A stretch of DNA of 64,000 bases from JBDZVM01 sp040255675 (GCA_040255675.1 JBDZVM010000013.1:31796-95795), one strand, 5' to 3'. Shown: positions 1-8,741, counted from the stretch's first letter. Notes: generated from the letters alone by a model not told the origin. Translations and numbers: made by a program.

Positions 1-303
1 GATCAAGGTCTTGCCGAGGCCGGCCCGCCGGCGCGATTCATCGACACGGACGTCGAGCATCGCGAGCTGCGGGTTGTCGAGCAGCGGAAGCTCCAAGACG
101 GTCGCGGCGACAACGGAGCTCGCGTCGACAAGTAGCCAGCCTCGACGCGCCATGAGGTCGTCGGAGAGGGCGCCCGCGAGCGCTTCGTCGAACGGCGTCG
201 GGGGCACGTACGGCTCGAGTTCGCGATCGGTTGCCGCGCGCAACGCGTGCCATGAGCGAAGAAGATGCCCGGGGGTGTCGGCGTCGAGAGGAACCGCGTC
301 CAT
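1..303 (-). CDS. GNAT-family N-acetyltransferase, partial at the window edge
   Basis: The reading frame runs off the left edge; 101 residues are visible. They contain a GNAT core: a strand reading VVAATVLELPLLDN, then LAMLDVRVDESRRRAGLGKT, which carries the acetyl-CoA pyrophosphate-binding pattern R-x-x-G-x-G. The family transfers an acetyl group from acetyl-CoA to an amine; the substrate cannot be told here. I chose the ATG at 301-303 because the preceding residues read like a GNAT N-terminus and because it leaves room for a divergent promoter with leuA. A GTG at 397-399 is also open but would run over the leuA leader. Confidence 0.6.
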   Translation of the reverse strand, partial: MDAVPLDADTPGHLLRSWHALRAATDRELEPYVPPTPFDEALAGALSDDLMARRGWLLVDASSVVAATVLELPLLDNPQLAMLDVRVDESRRRAGLGKTLI

Positions 304-372
304 CGTCTCTTGGTACGTGACGCGCGCGGCGGGCGCAACCGGGTTTGGCCGCGCTCGGTGGTCGGCGTCCGC

Positions 373-378
373 TATAGT
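373..378 (+). promoter_or_regulatory. Candidate -10 box of the leuA leader transcript
   Basis: TATAGT lies 2 bases before one ATG and 8 bases before a second, both starting the same leucine-rich leader. No convincing -35 box is visible. The spacing would give a very short or leaderless transcript. Confidence 0.4.
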
Positions 379-380
379 CG

Positions 381-431
381 ATGACGATGTTGCGGGCACT
401 GCTCCTTAGCTGCCGCGGCGAGACCCTCTAA
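381..431 (+). CDS. leuA leader peptide, leucine-rich
   Basis: A 16-codon frame reads MTMLRALLLSCRGETL and stops 70 bases before leuA. Five of its 16 codons are Leu, three of them consecutive (CTG CTC CTT), and a GC-rich hairpin begins within its last codons. This is the arrangement of ribosome-mediated attenuation known for leuA in actinobacteria: when charged Leu-tRNA is scarce, a ribosome stalled on the Leu codons changes the downstream fold. There is no Shine-Dalgarno sequence in front, so translation probably starts leaderless at 381 or 387. Too short for routine gene calling. Confidence 0.65.
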   Translation: MTMLRALLLSCRGETL

Positions 432-451
432 GGCCGGTCTCCTCGCCGCGG
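413..451 (+). terminator. Attenuator hairpin of leuA
   Basis: A ten-base arm, CCGCGGCGAG (413-422), pairs perfectly with CTCGCCGCGG (442-451), and ACC (423-425) can extend the stem with GGT (436-438). The 5' arm overlaps the last leader codons, so ribosome position could control the fold. No U-tract follows, so the effect could be on transcription or on access to the leuA start. Confidence 0.55.
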
Positions 452-501
452 GATCGCTGCGTGCCGGCCGTTCGCCAAGCCCGCGACTTAGAGGAGCAGC
501 A

Positions 502-2241
502 GTGACCAACCAACACGTTCTTTCGCGTCATCACAACTTCCAGCAGCGCAGCGGCATGCCGATCCACCGCTACGCGCGGTTTGCCGCCATCGACCTTCCC
601 GACCGCACCTGGCCGACCAAGACGATCACCAAGGCGCCGCGCTGGCTCTCGACCGACCTGCGCGACGGCAACCAGGCGTTGATCGACCCCATGAGTCCCG
701 CGCGCAAGCTGACTATGTTTCAGCTGCTTGTGAAGATGGGCTACAAGGAGATCGAGGTCGGCTTCCCGGCGGCGAGCCAGACCGACTTCGACTTCGTGCG
801 CGGCATCGTCGAAAACGACGAGGTTCCTGACGACGTCACCATTTCGGTGCTCACGCAGGCTCGCGAAGACCTGATCGAGCGCACGGTGCAAAGCCTGGTT
901 GGTGCCAAGCGCGCCACCGTGCACCTGTACAACGCGACCGCACCGTTGTTCAGGCGAGTCGTTTTTCGTAATAGCAAAGAAGAAACTGTGGCGCTCGCCG
1001 TCGACGGCACCAAAGCCGTCATGAAATTCGCCGACGAGTATCTGAAGAGCACCGAGGTCTTCGGCTACGAATATTCGCCGGAGATTTTCATCGACACCGA
1101 ACTCGACTTCGTCGTCGAGATTTGCGACGCGGTGATGGATGTCTGGCAGCCTGACGCCGACCGCGAAATCATCCTGAACCTGCCGGCCACCATCGAGCGG
1201 TCGACCCCGAACGTCTACGCCGACCAGATCGAGTGGATGGGGCGCCACCTCACTCGTCGTGAGTTCGTCTGCCTGTCGGTGCACCCGCACAACGACAGGG
1301 GGTGCGCGGTCGCGGCGTCCGAACTCGCGGTGATGGCCGGTGCCGATCGTATCGAGGGCTGTCTGTTCGGTCACGGTGAGCGCACCGGCAACGTTGACCT
1401 GGTCACTCTCGGCATGAACCTGTTCAGCCAAGGCATCGACCCGCAGATCGACTTCTCCGAAATCGACGAGGTTCGCCGCACGGTCGAGTACTGCACGCAG
1501 TTGCCGGTACACCCGCGCCATCCATACGCCGGCGACCTCGTCTACACCGCGTTTTCAGGCTCGCATCAAGACGCCATCAAGAAAGGTTTCGAGGCGTTCG
1601 AGGCGGAGGCGAAAGAGGCCGGCAAGTCGGTCGACGAGATGATGTGGGCGGTGCCCTATCTGCCGATCGATCCCAAGGACGTCGGTCGTTCGTACGAGGC
1701 CGTCATCCGCGTCAACAGCCAGTCCGGCAAGGGCGGCGTCTCGTACGTCATGAAGACCGAATATCACCTCGAACTGCCGCGCCGGCTGCAAATCGAATTC
1801 TCGCGGGTCGTGCAACTCCACACCGACGAGGCGGGTGGCGAGGTGTCGCCGTCCGATATGTGGAAGATTTTCGAGGCCGAATATCTGACGGCGACCGAGC
1901 CGCTCGCCTTGTTGGCGCATCACACGTCGTCGGCCGTCGACGCGAAGGACGGTCTTTCGGTCGAGGTGCGCTACAACGGCGAGAAGCGTTTGCTCGAGGG
2001 CTCGGGCAACGGGCCGATCGCCGCGTTCGTCGACGCGCTATCAGAGACGGGCGTCGACGTAAGGGTGCTCGATTACACCGAGCACGCGTTGTCGGCTGGC
2101 GGCGACGCCTCGGCTGCTGCCTACGTCGAGTGCGTCATCGACGGCGACGTCTGGTGGGGCGTAGGCGTCGACCCCAACATCGTCACCGCGTCGCTCAAGG
2201 CCGTGATCAGCGCGGTGAACCGGGCGAGCCGCGCCGCGTAA
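502..2241 (+). CDS. leuA: 2-isopropylmalate synthase
   Basis: LeuA condenses acetyl-CoA with 2-oxoisovalerate, the committed step of leucine synthesis. The 579-residue product has the length of the long actinobacterial form. LSTDLRDGNQALIDP opens the HMGL-like TIM barrel, and SVHPHNDRGC carries the HxH metal ligands, followed by the GHGERTGN motif. A C-terminal regulatory domain (about residues 430-575) normally binds leucine for feedback inhibition. The GTG start at 502 has GAGGAG at 491-496. The upstream leader and hairpin suggest attenuation by leucine supply. Confidence 0.96.
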   Translation: MTNQHVLSRHHNFQQRSGMPIHRYARFAAIDLPDRTWPTKTITKAPRWLSTDLRDGNQALIDPMSPARKLTMFQLLVKMGYKEIEVGFPAASQTDFDFVRGIVENDEVPDDVTISVLTQAREDLIERTVQSLVGAKRATVHLYNATAPLFRRVVFRNSKEETVALAVDGTKAVMKFADEYLKSTEVFGYEYSPEIFIDTELDFVVEICDAVMDVWQPDADREIILNLPATIERSTPNVYADQIEWMGRHLTRREFVCLSVHPHNDRGCAVAASELAVMAGADRIEGCLFGHGERTGNVDLVTLGMNLFSQGIDPQIDFSEIDEVRRTVEYCTQLPVHPRHPYAGDLVYTAFSGSHQDAIKKGFEAFEAEAKEAGKSVDEMMWAVPYLPIDPKDVGRSYEAVIRVNSQSGKGGVSYVMKTEYHLELPRRLQIEFSRVVQLHTDEAGGEVSPSDMWKIFEAEYLTATEPLALLAHHTSSAVDAKDGLSVEVRYNGEKRLLEGSGNGPIAAFVDALSETGVDVRVLDYTEHALSAGGDASAAAYVECVIDGDVWWGVGVDPNIVTASLKAVISAVNRASRAA

Positions 2242-2303
2242 AGCGCCGTCCGCCCGGCGTGGTGCGGGCGACGCTGAGGCCGCGCATCGGCGAGAATGAC
2301 GAG

Positions 2304-3059
2304 GTGAATCTCTACCGCGACGATGCCGTCGTGCTGCGCACCCAAAAGCTCGGTGAGGCAGACCGGATCGTCACGTTGCTCACGCGGCGAAGCGGGCGAG
2401 TTCGCGCGGTGGCCAAAGGGATTCGACGCACGCGATCGAAGTTCGGCGCCCGTCTGGAACCGTTCTCGCACGTTGATGTTCAGCTCTACTCTCGATATTC
2501 GAGTGCGCAGCGCGACAGCAGGTCGCTCGACATCGTGACCCAGGTGGAGACGCATGCGGCGTTCGGCGATCGGCTCGCGGCTGACTATCCGCGTTACACG
2601 TCGGGCACCGCGATGCTCGAGACGGCGGAGAAGCTCACTGCCGAAGAACGTGAGCCGGCGCTTCGCCTGTACCTGCTGCTGGTTGGGGGGTTGCGGGCGT
2701 TGACCGAAGACGCGCACGACGCGCGGCTGGTGCTCGACGCGTTCGTGTTGCGCGCGCTGGCAGTCTCAGGCTATTCGCCGGCGCTGATCGAATGCGCGCG
2801 CTGCGGCACGCCTGGCCCGCATCGCTGGTTTTCCGTGCAGGCGGGTGGCAGCGTGTGCGGGCAATGCCGTCCACCCGGGTCGGTGACCCCGAGTGCCGAG
2901 GCGGTCGCCCTGCTTCAGGCGCTGCTCGCGGCTGATTGGGCGATCGCCGACGCGAGCGAGGTGCGGCATCGCCGGGAGGCCAGCGGTTTGTCGGCCGCGT
3001 ATCTGCAGTGGCATCTCGAGCGTGGGGTTCGGTCGCTACGTCTGGTCGAGCACGCCTGA
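2304..3059 (+). CDS. recO: DNA repair protein RecO
   Basis: RecO loads RecA onto SSB-coated single strands and anneals strands during recombinational repair. The N-terminal OB fold starts LYRDDAVVLRTQKLGEADRI, a typical RecO opening, followed by RGVAKGIRR-like basic residues (AVAKGIRRTRSKFGARLEP). The helical C-terminal part holds a four-Cys zinc site, CARCG and CGQC, around residues 165-190. The length of 251 is normal. I chose GTG 2304 because it begins the OB fold; the frame stays open further upstream inside leuA. It overlaps uppS by one base. Confidence 0.93.
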   Translation: MNLYRDDAVVLRTQKLGEADRIVTLLTRRSGRVRAVAKGIRRTRSKFGARLEPFSHVDVQLYSRYSSAQRDSRSLDIVTQVETHAAFGDRLAADYPRYTSGTAMLETAEKLTAEEREPALRLYLLLVGGLRALTEDAHDARLVLDAFVLRALAVSGYSPALIECARCGTPGPHRWFSVQAGGSVCGQCRPPGSVTPSAEAVALLQALLAADWAIADASEVRHRREASGLSAAYLQWHLERGVRSLRLVEHA

Positions 3060-3856
3060 TGGCTCGAGCCAGCCGTCGCGACTTTCGCGTGCCGTCCGCT
3101 CATCCGTCGGGTGCGCGACCGCCGTCGATTCCACCGGCGCTGGTGCCGAAGCACGTCGCGATCGTCATGGACGGCAACGGCCGGTGGGCGAAGGCGCGAG
3201 GCCTGCCTCGCACCGCGGGCCACGAGCGCGGCGAAGCATCTTTGCTCGACGTCGTCGAAGGCGCCGTCGAAATCGGGGTGCGCTGGCTGTCGGCGTACGC
3301 GTTCTCGACCGAGAACTGGAAACGCTCGCCCGACGAAGTGCGGTTTCTGATGGGCTTCAACCGAGACGTCATTCGCCGCCGCCGCGACTACATGAACGAG
3401 CTAGGCGTGCGGGTGCGCTGGGCGGGGCGCCGTCCGCGCCTTTGGGGAAGCGTGATTCGCGAGCTGGAGATCGCCGAGGAGCTGACTTCCAGCAATGACG
3501 TTCTCACGTTGACGATGTGCGTCAACTACGGAGGCCGTGCCGAAATCGCCGACGCGGCACGGGCGCTAGCCCTCGACGTCGCGGCCGGAAAGCTCGATCC
3601 GGCCCGAGTCGACGAGCGGGTGTTTGCCCGCTACCTCGACGAACCCGCGATGCCCGACGTCGACTTGTTCGTGCGGTCGTCGGGGGAGCAGCGGACGTCG
3701 AACTTCTTGCCGTGGCAGTCGGCGTATGCCGAGATGGTCTTCCTCGACACGCTCTGGCCGGACTTCGATCGACGCGATCTATGGCGAGCCATCGAGATCT
3801 ACGCAAGCCGTGATCGGCGTTACGGCGGTGCGCTGCCGAACGGGCTGCCGTCCTGA
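3059..3856 (+). CDS. uppS: Isoprenyl (undecaprenyl-type) diphosphate synthase
   Basis: This cis-prenyltransferase builds the polyprenyl diphosphate carrier used for cell-wall polymers. The 265-residue protein has the family signatures: HVAIVMDGNGRWAKARG with the catalytic Asp, an FSTENWKR block, and VDLFVRSSGEQRTSNFLPWQ near the C-terminus. The ATG overlaps the recO stop (TGATG), so the two genes are translationally coupled, a common actinobacterial arrangement. Whether it makes decaprenyl or undecaprenyl diphosphate is not visible. Confidence 0.95.
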   Translation: MARASRRDFRVPSAHPSGARPPSIPPALVPKHVAIVMDGNGRWAKARGLPRTAGHERGEASLLDVVEGAVEIGVRWLSAYAFSTENWKRSPDEVRFLMGFNRDVIRRRRDYMNELGVRVRWAGRRPRLWGSVIRELEIAEELTSSNDVLTLTMCVNYGGRAEIADAARALALDVAAGKLDPARVDERVFARYLDEPAMPDVDLFVRSSGEQRTSNFLPWQSAYAEMVFLDTLWPDFDRRDLWRAIEIYASRDRRYGGALPNGLPS

Positions 3857-3904
3857 AACGCCAGATTTGACCGGCGTTCGTAACCGATCCGTTGTCGTCG
3901 GCTA

Positions 3905-3964
3905 GTTGCGCAACCGTCAGCTGAGCGGCTTAATAGTCACGTCGTAGTCATGAGAGCGCTCTCA
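3905..3964 (+). promoter_or_regulatory. Promoter with perfect LacI-family operator
   Basis: TGAGAGCGCTCTCA (3951-3964) is a perfect 14-base palindrome centred on CG, of the form bound by LacI-family repressors; the actinobacterial cellobiose regulator CebR uses a closely similar sequence. Upstream are TTGCGC (3906-3911) and TAATAG (3931-3936) with 19 bases between them. A second CG-centred palindrome, GTTGCGCAAC, sits at 3905-3914. The operator would lie just downstream of the transcription start, suiting repression of the next gene. Confidence 0.6.
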
Positions 3965-4003
3965 CACCTGCGCCGAACGCACCGTTCCATCGGAGGTTCT
4001 CGC

Positions 4004-5512
4004 GTGTCGATCAATACGGTGGTGTCCGACGACCATCTGCCGAGCGGCGGTCGCCAACTCGCCTCGCCGGTGGATCGCAGCCTTCCCGCCTCGATCAAGA
4101 GGGCGTACGGGTATCTGAACTTCGTCATGGATGCCTACGACCACGGCGGGGCGCCGCGCCTCTTGCAGAGCTACAACAACGAGGCGGGTCTTCTCACGAC
4201 CGGATTCGTCTACGACAACGCGCTGGCGGTCATCGCCTACCTGGCGAATCCGACGGCCGACCACTTGCGCCGCGCGAAAATCCTCGGCGACTCGCTGCTT
4301 TTCGCGCAACGCACCGATGCCGCCGGCGACGGCAGGGTTCGGCAGGCATATTTCACCGGTCCGCTGATCTGGCACGGTGGCGGCCCGCTCGTTCCAGGTT
4401 TCGTTCGGTCGGACGCCGCCGTACCCGCGTACCTTCTCGGCCTCACCGGCACGGCCACCGGCGACGCCGCCTGGGTCGGAATGGCGCTAGCCCATCTTTA
4501 TTCGCAAACGAACGAGCAACGGTTCCTCGATGGCGCCGTCGCCATCGGCAACTTCATTTGTGAAACGGCCGCGTCGCCCTATCGATTCGGCGGCTATCTG
4601 GGTGGTTTCGCGGCGGACGGCGTCACCCCCCACCAATGGGCCTCCACCGAACACAACATCGATTGCTACGGGCTTTTCCGGATGCTGGCTCGCCTTACGG
4701 GGCGGCCTTCGTGGCAAGCCAAGGCGATGAACGCGCTGACGTTCGTCGAGGCGATGTGGCACGACCGGTTCTTCCACACGGGCACCCAGGATTCGGCTCG
4801 GCCCTACCCCGACCCGCTGGCCGGCCTTTCCGCCGTGGAGTTGCATGGCGATCCGGACGCCGTGAACAAGGCACAAATCCCAGCCGACGCGCAAACCTGG
4901 TCGTATCTCGCGCTCGGCGAATACCGGTACTGCCGCTCGCTCGACTGGGCGCTGGCGCACCTGTCGACGTCCGACACGTCGGCCTCGGCGCACAACGAAC
5001 TGCCGGCAGGGCACGCGATTTCGGGCATCACGTTCAGCGACCGCGGCAAAACCCTTGCGGGCGTCGTCCCCGGGAGCGACCGGCGAAGCGACCGCGACGC
5101 GGTTTGGCTCGAGGGTACGGCGCACCTCGCGGCCGCGCTCATGGCGCGGCACAAGCGCGGCCGGCACGGGCAGGGTTTCGGCCAGGGTGTGTCGAGCGAT
5201 TTTGCTCGCGCCCACGAAGCGCTCGCGAACCTCGTGCTGGCGCAAGCTGTCTTGGGCACCACGGCGCCTGACCGGCGACGGGCCGTACAAACCGTCGGAC
5301 CGACGTCGAGGGACGACGGAGCGCTCTGCGACCCCGCCGAAGGCGGCACGGTGACGGGCATCGCGTTGCCACCCGGCGCCGGCATCGTCGCGGCCTCGAG
5401 CCCGCTCGACACCGGCTACGGGTTCGGCTATTTCCCAAACCAGCACGTCGGCACGACGGCGTGGTTCGTGCTCGCGGCGGTCGGCGCGAATCCGTTCGCG
5501 CTTTGGACGTGA
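4004..5512 (+). CDS. Six-hairpin glycosidase-like protein
   Basis: The 502-residue protein looks like an alpha/alpha six-hairpin (toroid) carbohydrate-active enzyme: repeated helix pairs with aromatic and Gly-rich turns, an early YNNEAGLLTTGFVYDNALA segment, and a middle ASTEHNIDCYGLF segment of the kind found in such enzymes. No signal peptide is obvious. I chose GTG 4004 because GGAGG lies at 3992-3996; an ATG at 3950 would overlap the LacI-type operator. That operator suggests induction by a sugar. The exact substrate and glycoside hydrolase family are not recognised. Confidence 0.7.
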   Translation: MSINTVVSDDHLPSGGRQLASPVDRSLPASIKRAYGYLNFVMDAYDHGGAPRLLQSYNNEAGLLTTGFVYDNALAVIAYLANPTADHLRRAKILGDSLLFAQRTDAAGDGRVRQAYFTGPLIWHGGGPLVPGFVRSDAAVPAYLLGLTGTATGDAAWVGMALAHLYSQTNEQRFLDGAVAIGNFICETAASPYRFGGYLGGFAADGVTPHQWASTEHNIDCYGLFRMLARLTGRPSWQAKAMNALTFVEAMWHDRFFHTGTQDSARPYPDPLAGLSAVELHGDPDAVNKAQIPADAQTWSYLALGEYRYCRSLDWALAHLSTSDTSASAHNELPAGHAISGITFSDRGKTLAGVVPGSDRRSDRDAVWLEGTAHLAAALMARHKRGRHGQGFGQGVSSDFARAHEALANLVLAQAVLGTTAPDRRRAVQTVGPTSRDDGALCDPAEGGTVTGIALPPGAGIVAASSPLDTGYGFGYFPNQHVGTTAWFVLAAVGANPFALWT

Positions 5513-5601
5513 GCCGTAAGACCCGAGGTCGCGCGATAAGCGTCGGCGGCTAACCGGTACGCTGGGTCGCCTCACCGACCGCCAGCCGGATGGAGATTTC
5601 C

Positions 5602-6999
5602 GTGGCCGCGAAGACAAAGCACGACGACCGTCTCGACGTCATCGTCAACCTCAGCAAGCGCCGGGGCATCGTGTTCCCGAGCAGTGAGATCTACGGCGGC
5701 TTGCGCGCCGCGTGGGACTATGGCCCCCTCGGGGTCGAGTTGAAGAACAACGTCAAACGCCAATGGTGGAAGTCGATGGTCCAGGGCCGCGACGACATCG
5801 TGGGGCTCGACTCGTCAGTGATCTTGAACCCGGTCGTCTGGCAAACAAGCGGGCACATCACCGCGTTCGTTGACCCGTTGACCGAATGCATGTCGTGCCA
5901 CCGCCGTTTTCGCGCCGACCAGCTCGAAGAGGCGTACGCCGAGAAGCACGGGCGGCCGCCAGCGCAAGGTCTTGCCGACGTCAACTGCCCGAACTGCGGC
6001 ACCAAAGGCTCGTTTACAGAGCCGCGCATGTTCAACGGCTTGTTGAAGACGTATCTCGGCCCTGTCGAAGACGAATCGGGACTGGCCTACCTGCGGCCCG
6101 AGACCGCGCAGGGCATTTTCGTCAACTACCTCAATGTGCAGCAGTCGTCGCGCAAGAAGCCGCCGTTCGGCATCGCGCAGCAGGGCAAGAGTTTTCGCAA
6201 CGAAATCACGCCCGGCAACTTCATCTTCCGCACGCGCGAGTTCGAGCAGATGGAGATGGAGTTCTTCGTCCAGCCGGGTAGCGACGAAGAATGGCACCAG
6301 TACTGGATCGACACTCGCCTCACCTGGTTCACCGACCTAGGTCTTAAGGCGGAGAACCTTCGCTTGTACGAGCATCCGAAGGAAAAGCTCTCGCACTATT
6401 CCAAGCGCACGGTCGACATCGAATACCGTTTCGGTTTCCAGGGCTCCGAGTGGGGCGAACTCGAGGGCATCGCGAACCGAACCGACTTCGACTTGAAATC
6501 GCACAGTGCCGCTTCCGGCGTCGACCTGTCGTACTTCGACCAAGAGTCGGGCGAACGCTGGATTCCTTACGTCATCGAGCCCGCGGTTGGCGTCGACCGC
6601 TGTGTGTTGGTGTTCCTCCTCGACGCCTACAGCGAAGACGAAGCTCCCAATGCCAAGGGAGAACCCGAGAAGCGCACCGTCTTGCGGCTCGACCACCGGC
6701 TGGCGCCGGTGAAGGTCGCTGTGCTCCCGTTGTCACGCAATCCCGACCTGTCGCCTAAGGCCCGTGATTTGGCTGCCGCGCTTCGTCGTCGCTGGAACGT
6801 CGACTTCGACGACGCTTCAGCGATCGGACGTCGCTACCGCCGCCAAGACGAGATCGGCACGCCGTATTGTGTGACGGTCGATTTCGACACGCTCGACGAC
6901 CAGGCCGTCACCATTCGCGAACGCGACTCGATGAAGCAAGAGCGCATCGGCCTCGACGCCGTCGAGGGTTACTTGGCAGAGCGCCTCGCCGACCTGTAG
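5602..6999 (+). CDS. glyS: Glycyl-tRNA synthetase, single-chain homodimer type
   Basis: This class II enzyme charges tRNA-Gly. The 465-residue protein starts with IVNLSKRRGIVFPSSEIYGG, has RPETAQGIFVNY and FRNEITPGNFIFRTREFEQ (motif 2 region), and ends with an anticodon-binding domain. Two CxxC pairs (CMSCHRR near residue 97, CPNCG near 131) form the zinc-binding insertion. GTG 5602 has GGAG at 5592-5595; an in-frame ATG at 5590 overlaps that site. GGTACGCT at 5556-5563 may be its -10 region. Monocistronic as far as visible. Confidence 0.96.
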   Translation: MAAKTKHDDRLDVIVNLSKRRGIVFPSSEIYGGLRAAWDYGPLGVELKNNVKRQWWKSMVQGRDDIVGLDSSVILNPVVWQTSGHITAFVDPLTECMSCHRRFRADQLEEAYAEKHGRPPAQGLADVNCPNCGTKGSFTEPRMFNGLLKTYLGPVEDESGLAYLRPETAQGIFVNYLNVQQSSRKKPPFGIAQQGKSFRNEITPGNFIFRTREFEQMEMEFFVQPGSDEEWHQYWIDTRLTWFTDLGLKAENLRLYEHPKEKLSHYSKRTVDIEYRFGFQGSEWGELEGIANRTDFDLKSHSAASGVDLSYFDQESGERWIPYVIEPAVGVDRCVLVFLLDAYSEDEAPNAKGEPEKRTVLRLDHRLAPVKVAVLPLSRNPDLSPKARDLAAALRRRWNVDFDDASAIGRRYRRQDEIGTPYCVTVDFDTLDDQAVTIRERDSMKQERIGLDAVEGYLAERLADL

Positions 7000-7030
7000 T
7001 CGCCGCAGGACTTTCGCGGACGTCATTCGT

Positions 7031-7315
7031 TCAACAGTCGGTGGCTTCGTCGAGCGTGCGCAGCTGTTCTACCGGGTCCCATGCATCAGGGCGTACTCGG
7101 GTCGTCGAAAACCAAGGGAAGCCGGACGTTACCCACTCCTCGCGCAGGTCGCGGTGGCGTGCGACGCGGGCTTCGGCCGATGTCGCAAAATCGTCGTACC
7201 CGAATTGCGTTCCGCAGCACGGACAAATCTCGTCCGACGGACTATCGCCGTCCCAGGCCTCACTCAAAAGTCCGTTGTAACCACAGACCGGACAGGTCAG
7301 CTCATTTGTTGGCAA
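7031..7315 (-). CDS. CPCC-type cysteine-rich protein, putative immunity protein
   Basis: A 94-residue protein with TCPVCGYNGL and ICPCCGTQFGYDD, the two-CxxC pattern of the small Cys-rich CPCC family. The start overlaps the end of the upstream toxin-like gene by 14 bases on the same strand, so the two are translated together. That position, directly behind a variable toxin C-terminus, is the usual place for an immunity gene; the CPCC family is reported from such loci. The immunity role is inferred from position, not shown. A zinc-binding role for the cysteines is likely. Confidence 0.7.
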   Translation of the reverse strand: MPTNELTCPVCGYNGLLSEAWDGDSPSDEICPCCGTQFGYDDFATSAEARVARHRDLREEWVTSGFPWFSTTRVRPDAWDPVEQLRTLDEATDC

Positions 7316-8633
7316 CCCCTATGTCCTTTCCAGGTTGATCGAGCCAGTATGCCCAGTTGGTAGATCGACGATGCTTCGCGGTATCTGGTTTATACAAAGT
7401 TTTCGTCGTCCCGTCCGCATTGTAGGAGCCGAATGTATTGGTGCTGGGGTCGTAAACCCGAATGATGCCTTTCTCGTCAATCTTTACCGGCAGGCGTCTC
7501 TTGAGCGCGTGCTGGAGGAACTCCGACGCCGTATCAGCGTACGTATCGGCCGACGTTGTTCCGAAATCAGCGCCATGTCGTGCGAGGTGGTCTGCCAATG
7601 TCTGAGGCGCACCCCATGAGTGCTCCTTCGGAAGGTTCACCGGTCCAGCGCCGCGACTGTTCACGCCAACGTGTTCGACGGGCTTCGCCGAGCCGGCGGT
7701 GTTTCGAGAAATCTTCAGCTGTCTAAGCCGACCGGCCAGCGCCCGTGTTCCTTTTGAGCCGACCGCCGGTAGGAGCGCTAAGGCGTCGAGGCCGACGCTT
7801 ACCCATGAGGCGTCGCCGGTTATGGCGAGCGCAGCTTGCGATGCCAGCGCGATGCTGCCCGCGGCGAAAGAGACGGTCTCGAGGGCGCCCGCCGCGACCT
7901 CTAGCGGCGCGAAGAAAAGCCCGGCGACCGAAAGCACGAGGGCGGCGAGTCCGGCGACGGCGGAAACCGTGACCGCGACTTTGGAAACGAAACGCAGTGT
8001 GCCGACCCAAGCGGCGTGCGTCCAGTGGCCAGCGTCGCGCAGCACATGGCGCCACCAGGGTTTGTTGTGGATTCCTTCGCGCGAGGCGCGGTGAAGTGAC
8101 GCCGCCGCGACTCGCGCCGCGTGTTCTGCCTCGTCGCGAGCGTCCTCGTAAGCCTGTTGGGCGCGCCTTAGCTGGCGCGAGGCGTCGTCGATGTCTTGCT
8201 CGAACGATCGGGCGGTGGGCGTCGGCGGCGGCAAGCCCGCCGTCGCCGCGGCCTTGGCTGCTTCGGTGTCGCGCGCAATAGCTGCTTCGTGAGCTGATTT
8301 CGCGTCATTCAGCGCTGTTTGAGCCATCGCGGCCGCTCTGGCGGCGACAGCCGAGTGTCGTTGGGCCGATCCGAGCGCGGTGGCGTAGTCGCGTAGCGCG
8401 CGAGCGGCGTCGCGGTATGACGCATGTGCCTTGTCGAGCTTTGGAGGCACGGTGATCGACCGCGCGCGAGCATTTGACGCGGCGGCGCCGGACCAGCCGC
8501 TCACGCCCGTCGCCAGCGAGCGCAATCGCGCCGATGCCGACGCAATCTCTGTCGCGATCGATTCGAACGCCGTGGCGGCGCGAATGACCTGGGTGGGATC
8601 GCCGGCGATAGGGGTTGACGATTTTGTGGGCAC
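7302..8633 (-). CDS. WXG-type polymorphic toxin, probable type VII secretion substrate
   Basis: The 443-residue protein has three parts. The N-terminal helical region carries a WSG (WxG) turn at residues 47-49 and long Ala-rich helices to about 200, like T7SS exported toxins. A hydrophobic stretch follows at about 210-275. The last 119 residues form a separate module with LADHLARHGADFG, IRVYDPSTNTFGSYN and YKPD, resembling toxin tips that I tentatively place with BECR-fold nucleases. The tip DNA is visibly more AT-rich than its surroundings. TAGCGT (8640-8645) sits six bases before the GTG start, suggesting a leaderless transcript. The next gene is the likely immunity partner. Confidence 0.7.
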   Translation of the reverse strand: MPTKSSTPIAGDPTQVIRAATAFESIATEIASASARLRSLATGVSGWSGAAASNARARSITVPPKLDKAHASYRDAARALRDYATALGSAQRHSAVAARAAAMAQTALNDAKSAHEAAIARDTEAAKAAATAGLPPPTPTARSFEQDIDDASRQLRRAQQAYEDARDEAEHAARVAAASLHRASREGIHNKPWWRHVLRDAGHWTHAAWVGTLRFVSKVAVTVSAVAGLAALVLSVAGLFFAPLEVAAGALETVSFAAGSIALASQAALAITGDASWVSVGLDALALLPAVGSKGTRALAGRLRQLKISRNTAGSAKPVEHVGVNSRGAGPVNLPKEHSWGAPQTLADHLARHGADFGTTSADTYADTASEFLQHALKRRLPVKIDEKGIIRVYDPSTNTFGSYNADGTTKTLYKPDTAKHRRSTNWAYWLDQPGKDIGVANK

Positions 8634-8741
8634 GGCGCGACGCTACTGAACTTTCGCGGTACCGGGCCCGCGTCCGCGTCGTCCCTGTGGAAAACCGAAT
8701 GGACGACGCGATGGTGCCCGTCGTCCGCCTTCCGTATATGC

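Noticed and set aside
5513..5601. T-box or glycine riboswitch before glyS
   Set aside because: The leader is under 90 bases and shows neither the T-box sequence nor the glycine-aptamer pattern.
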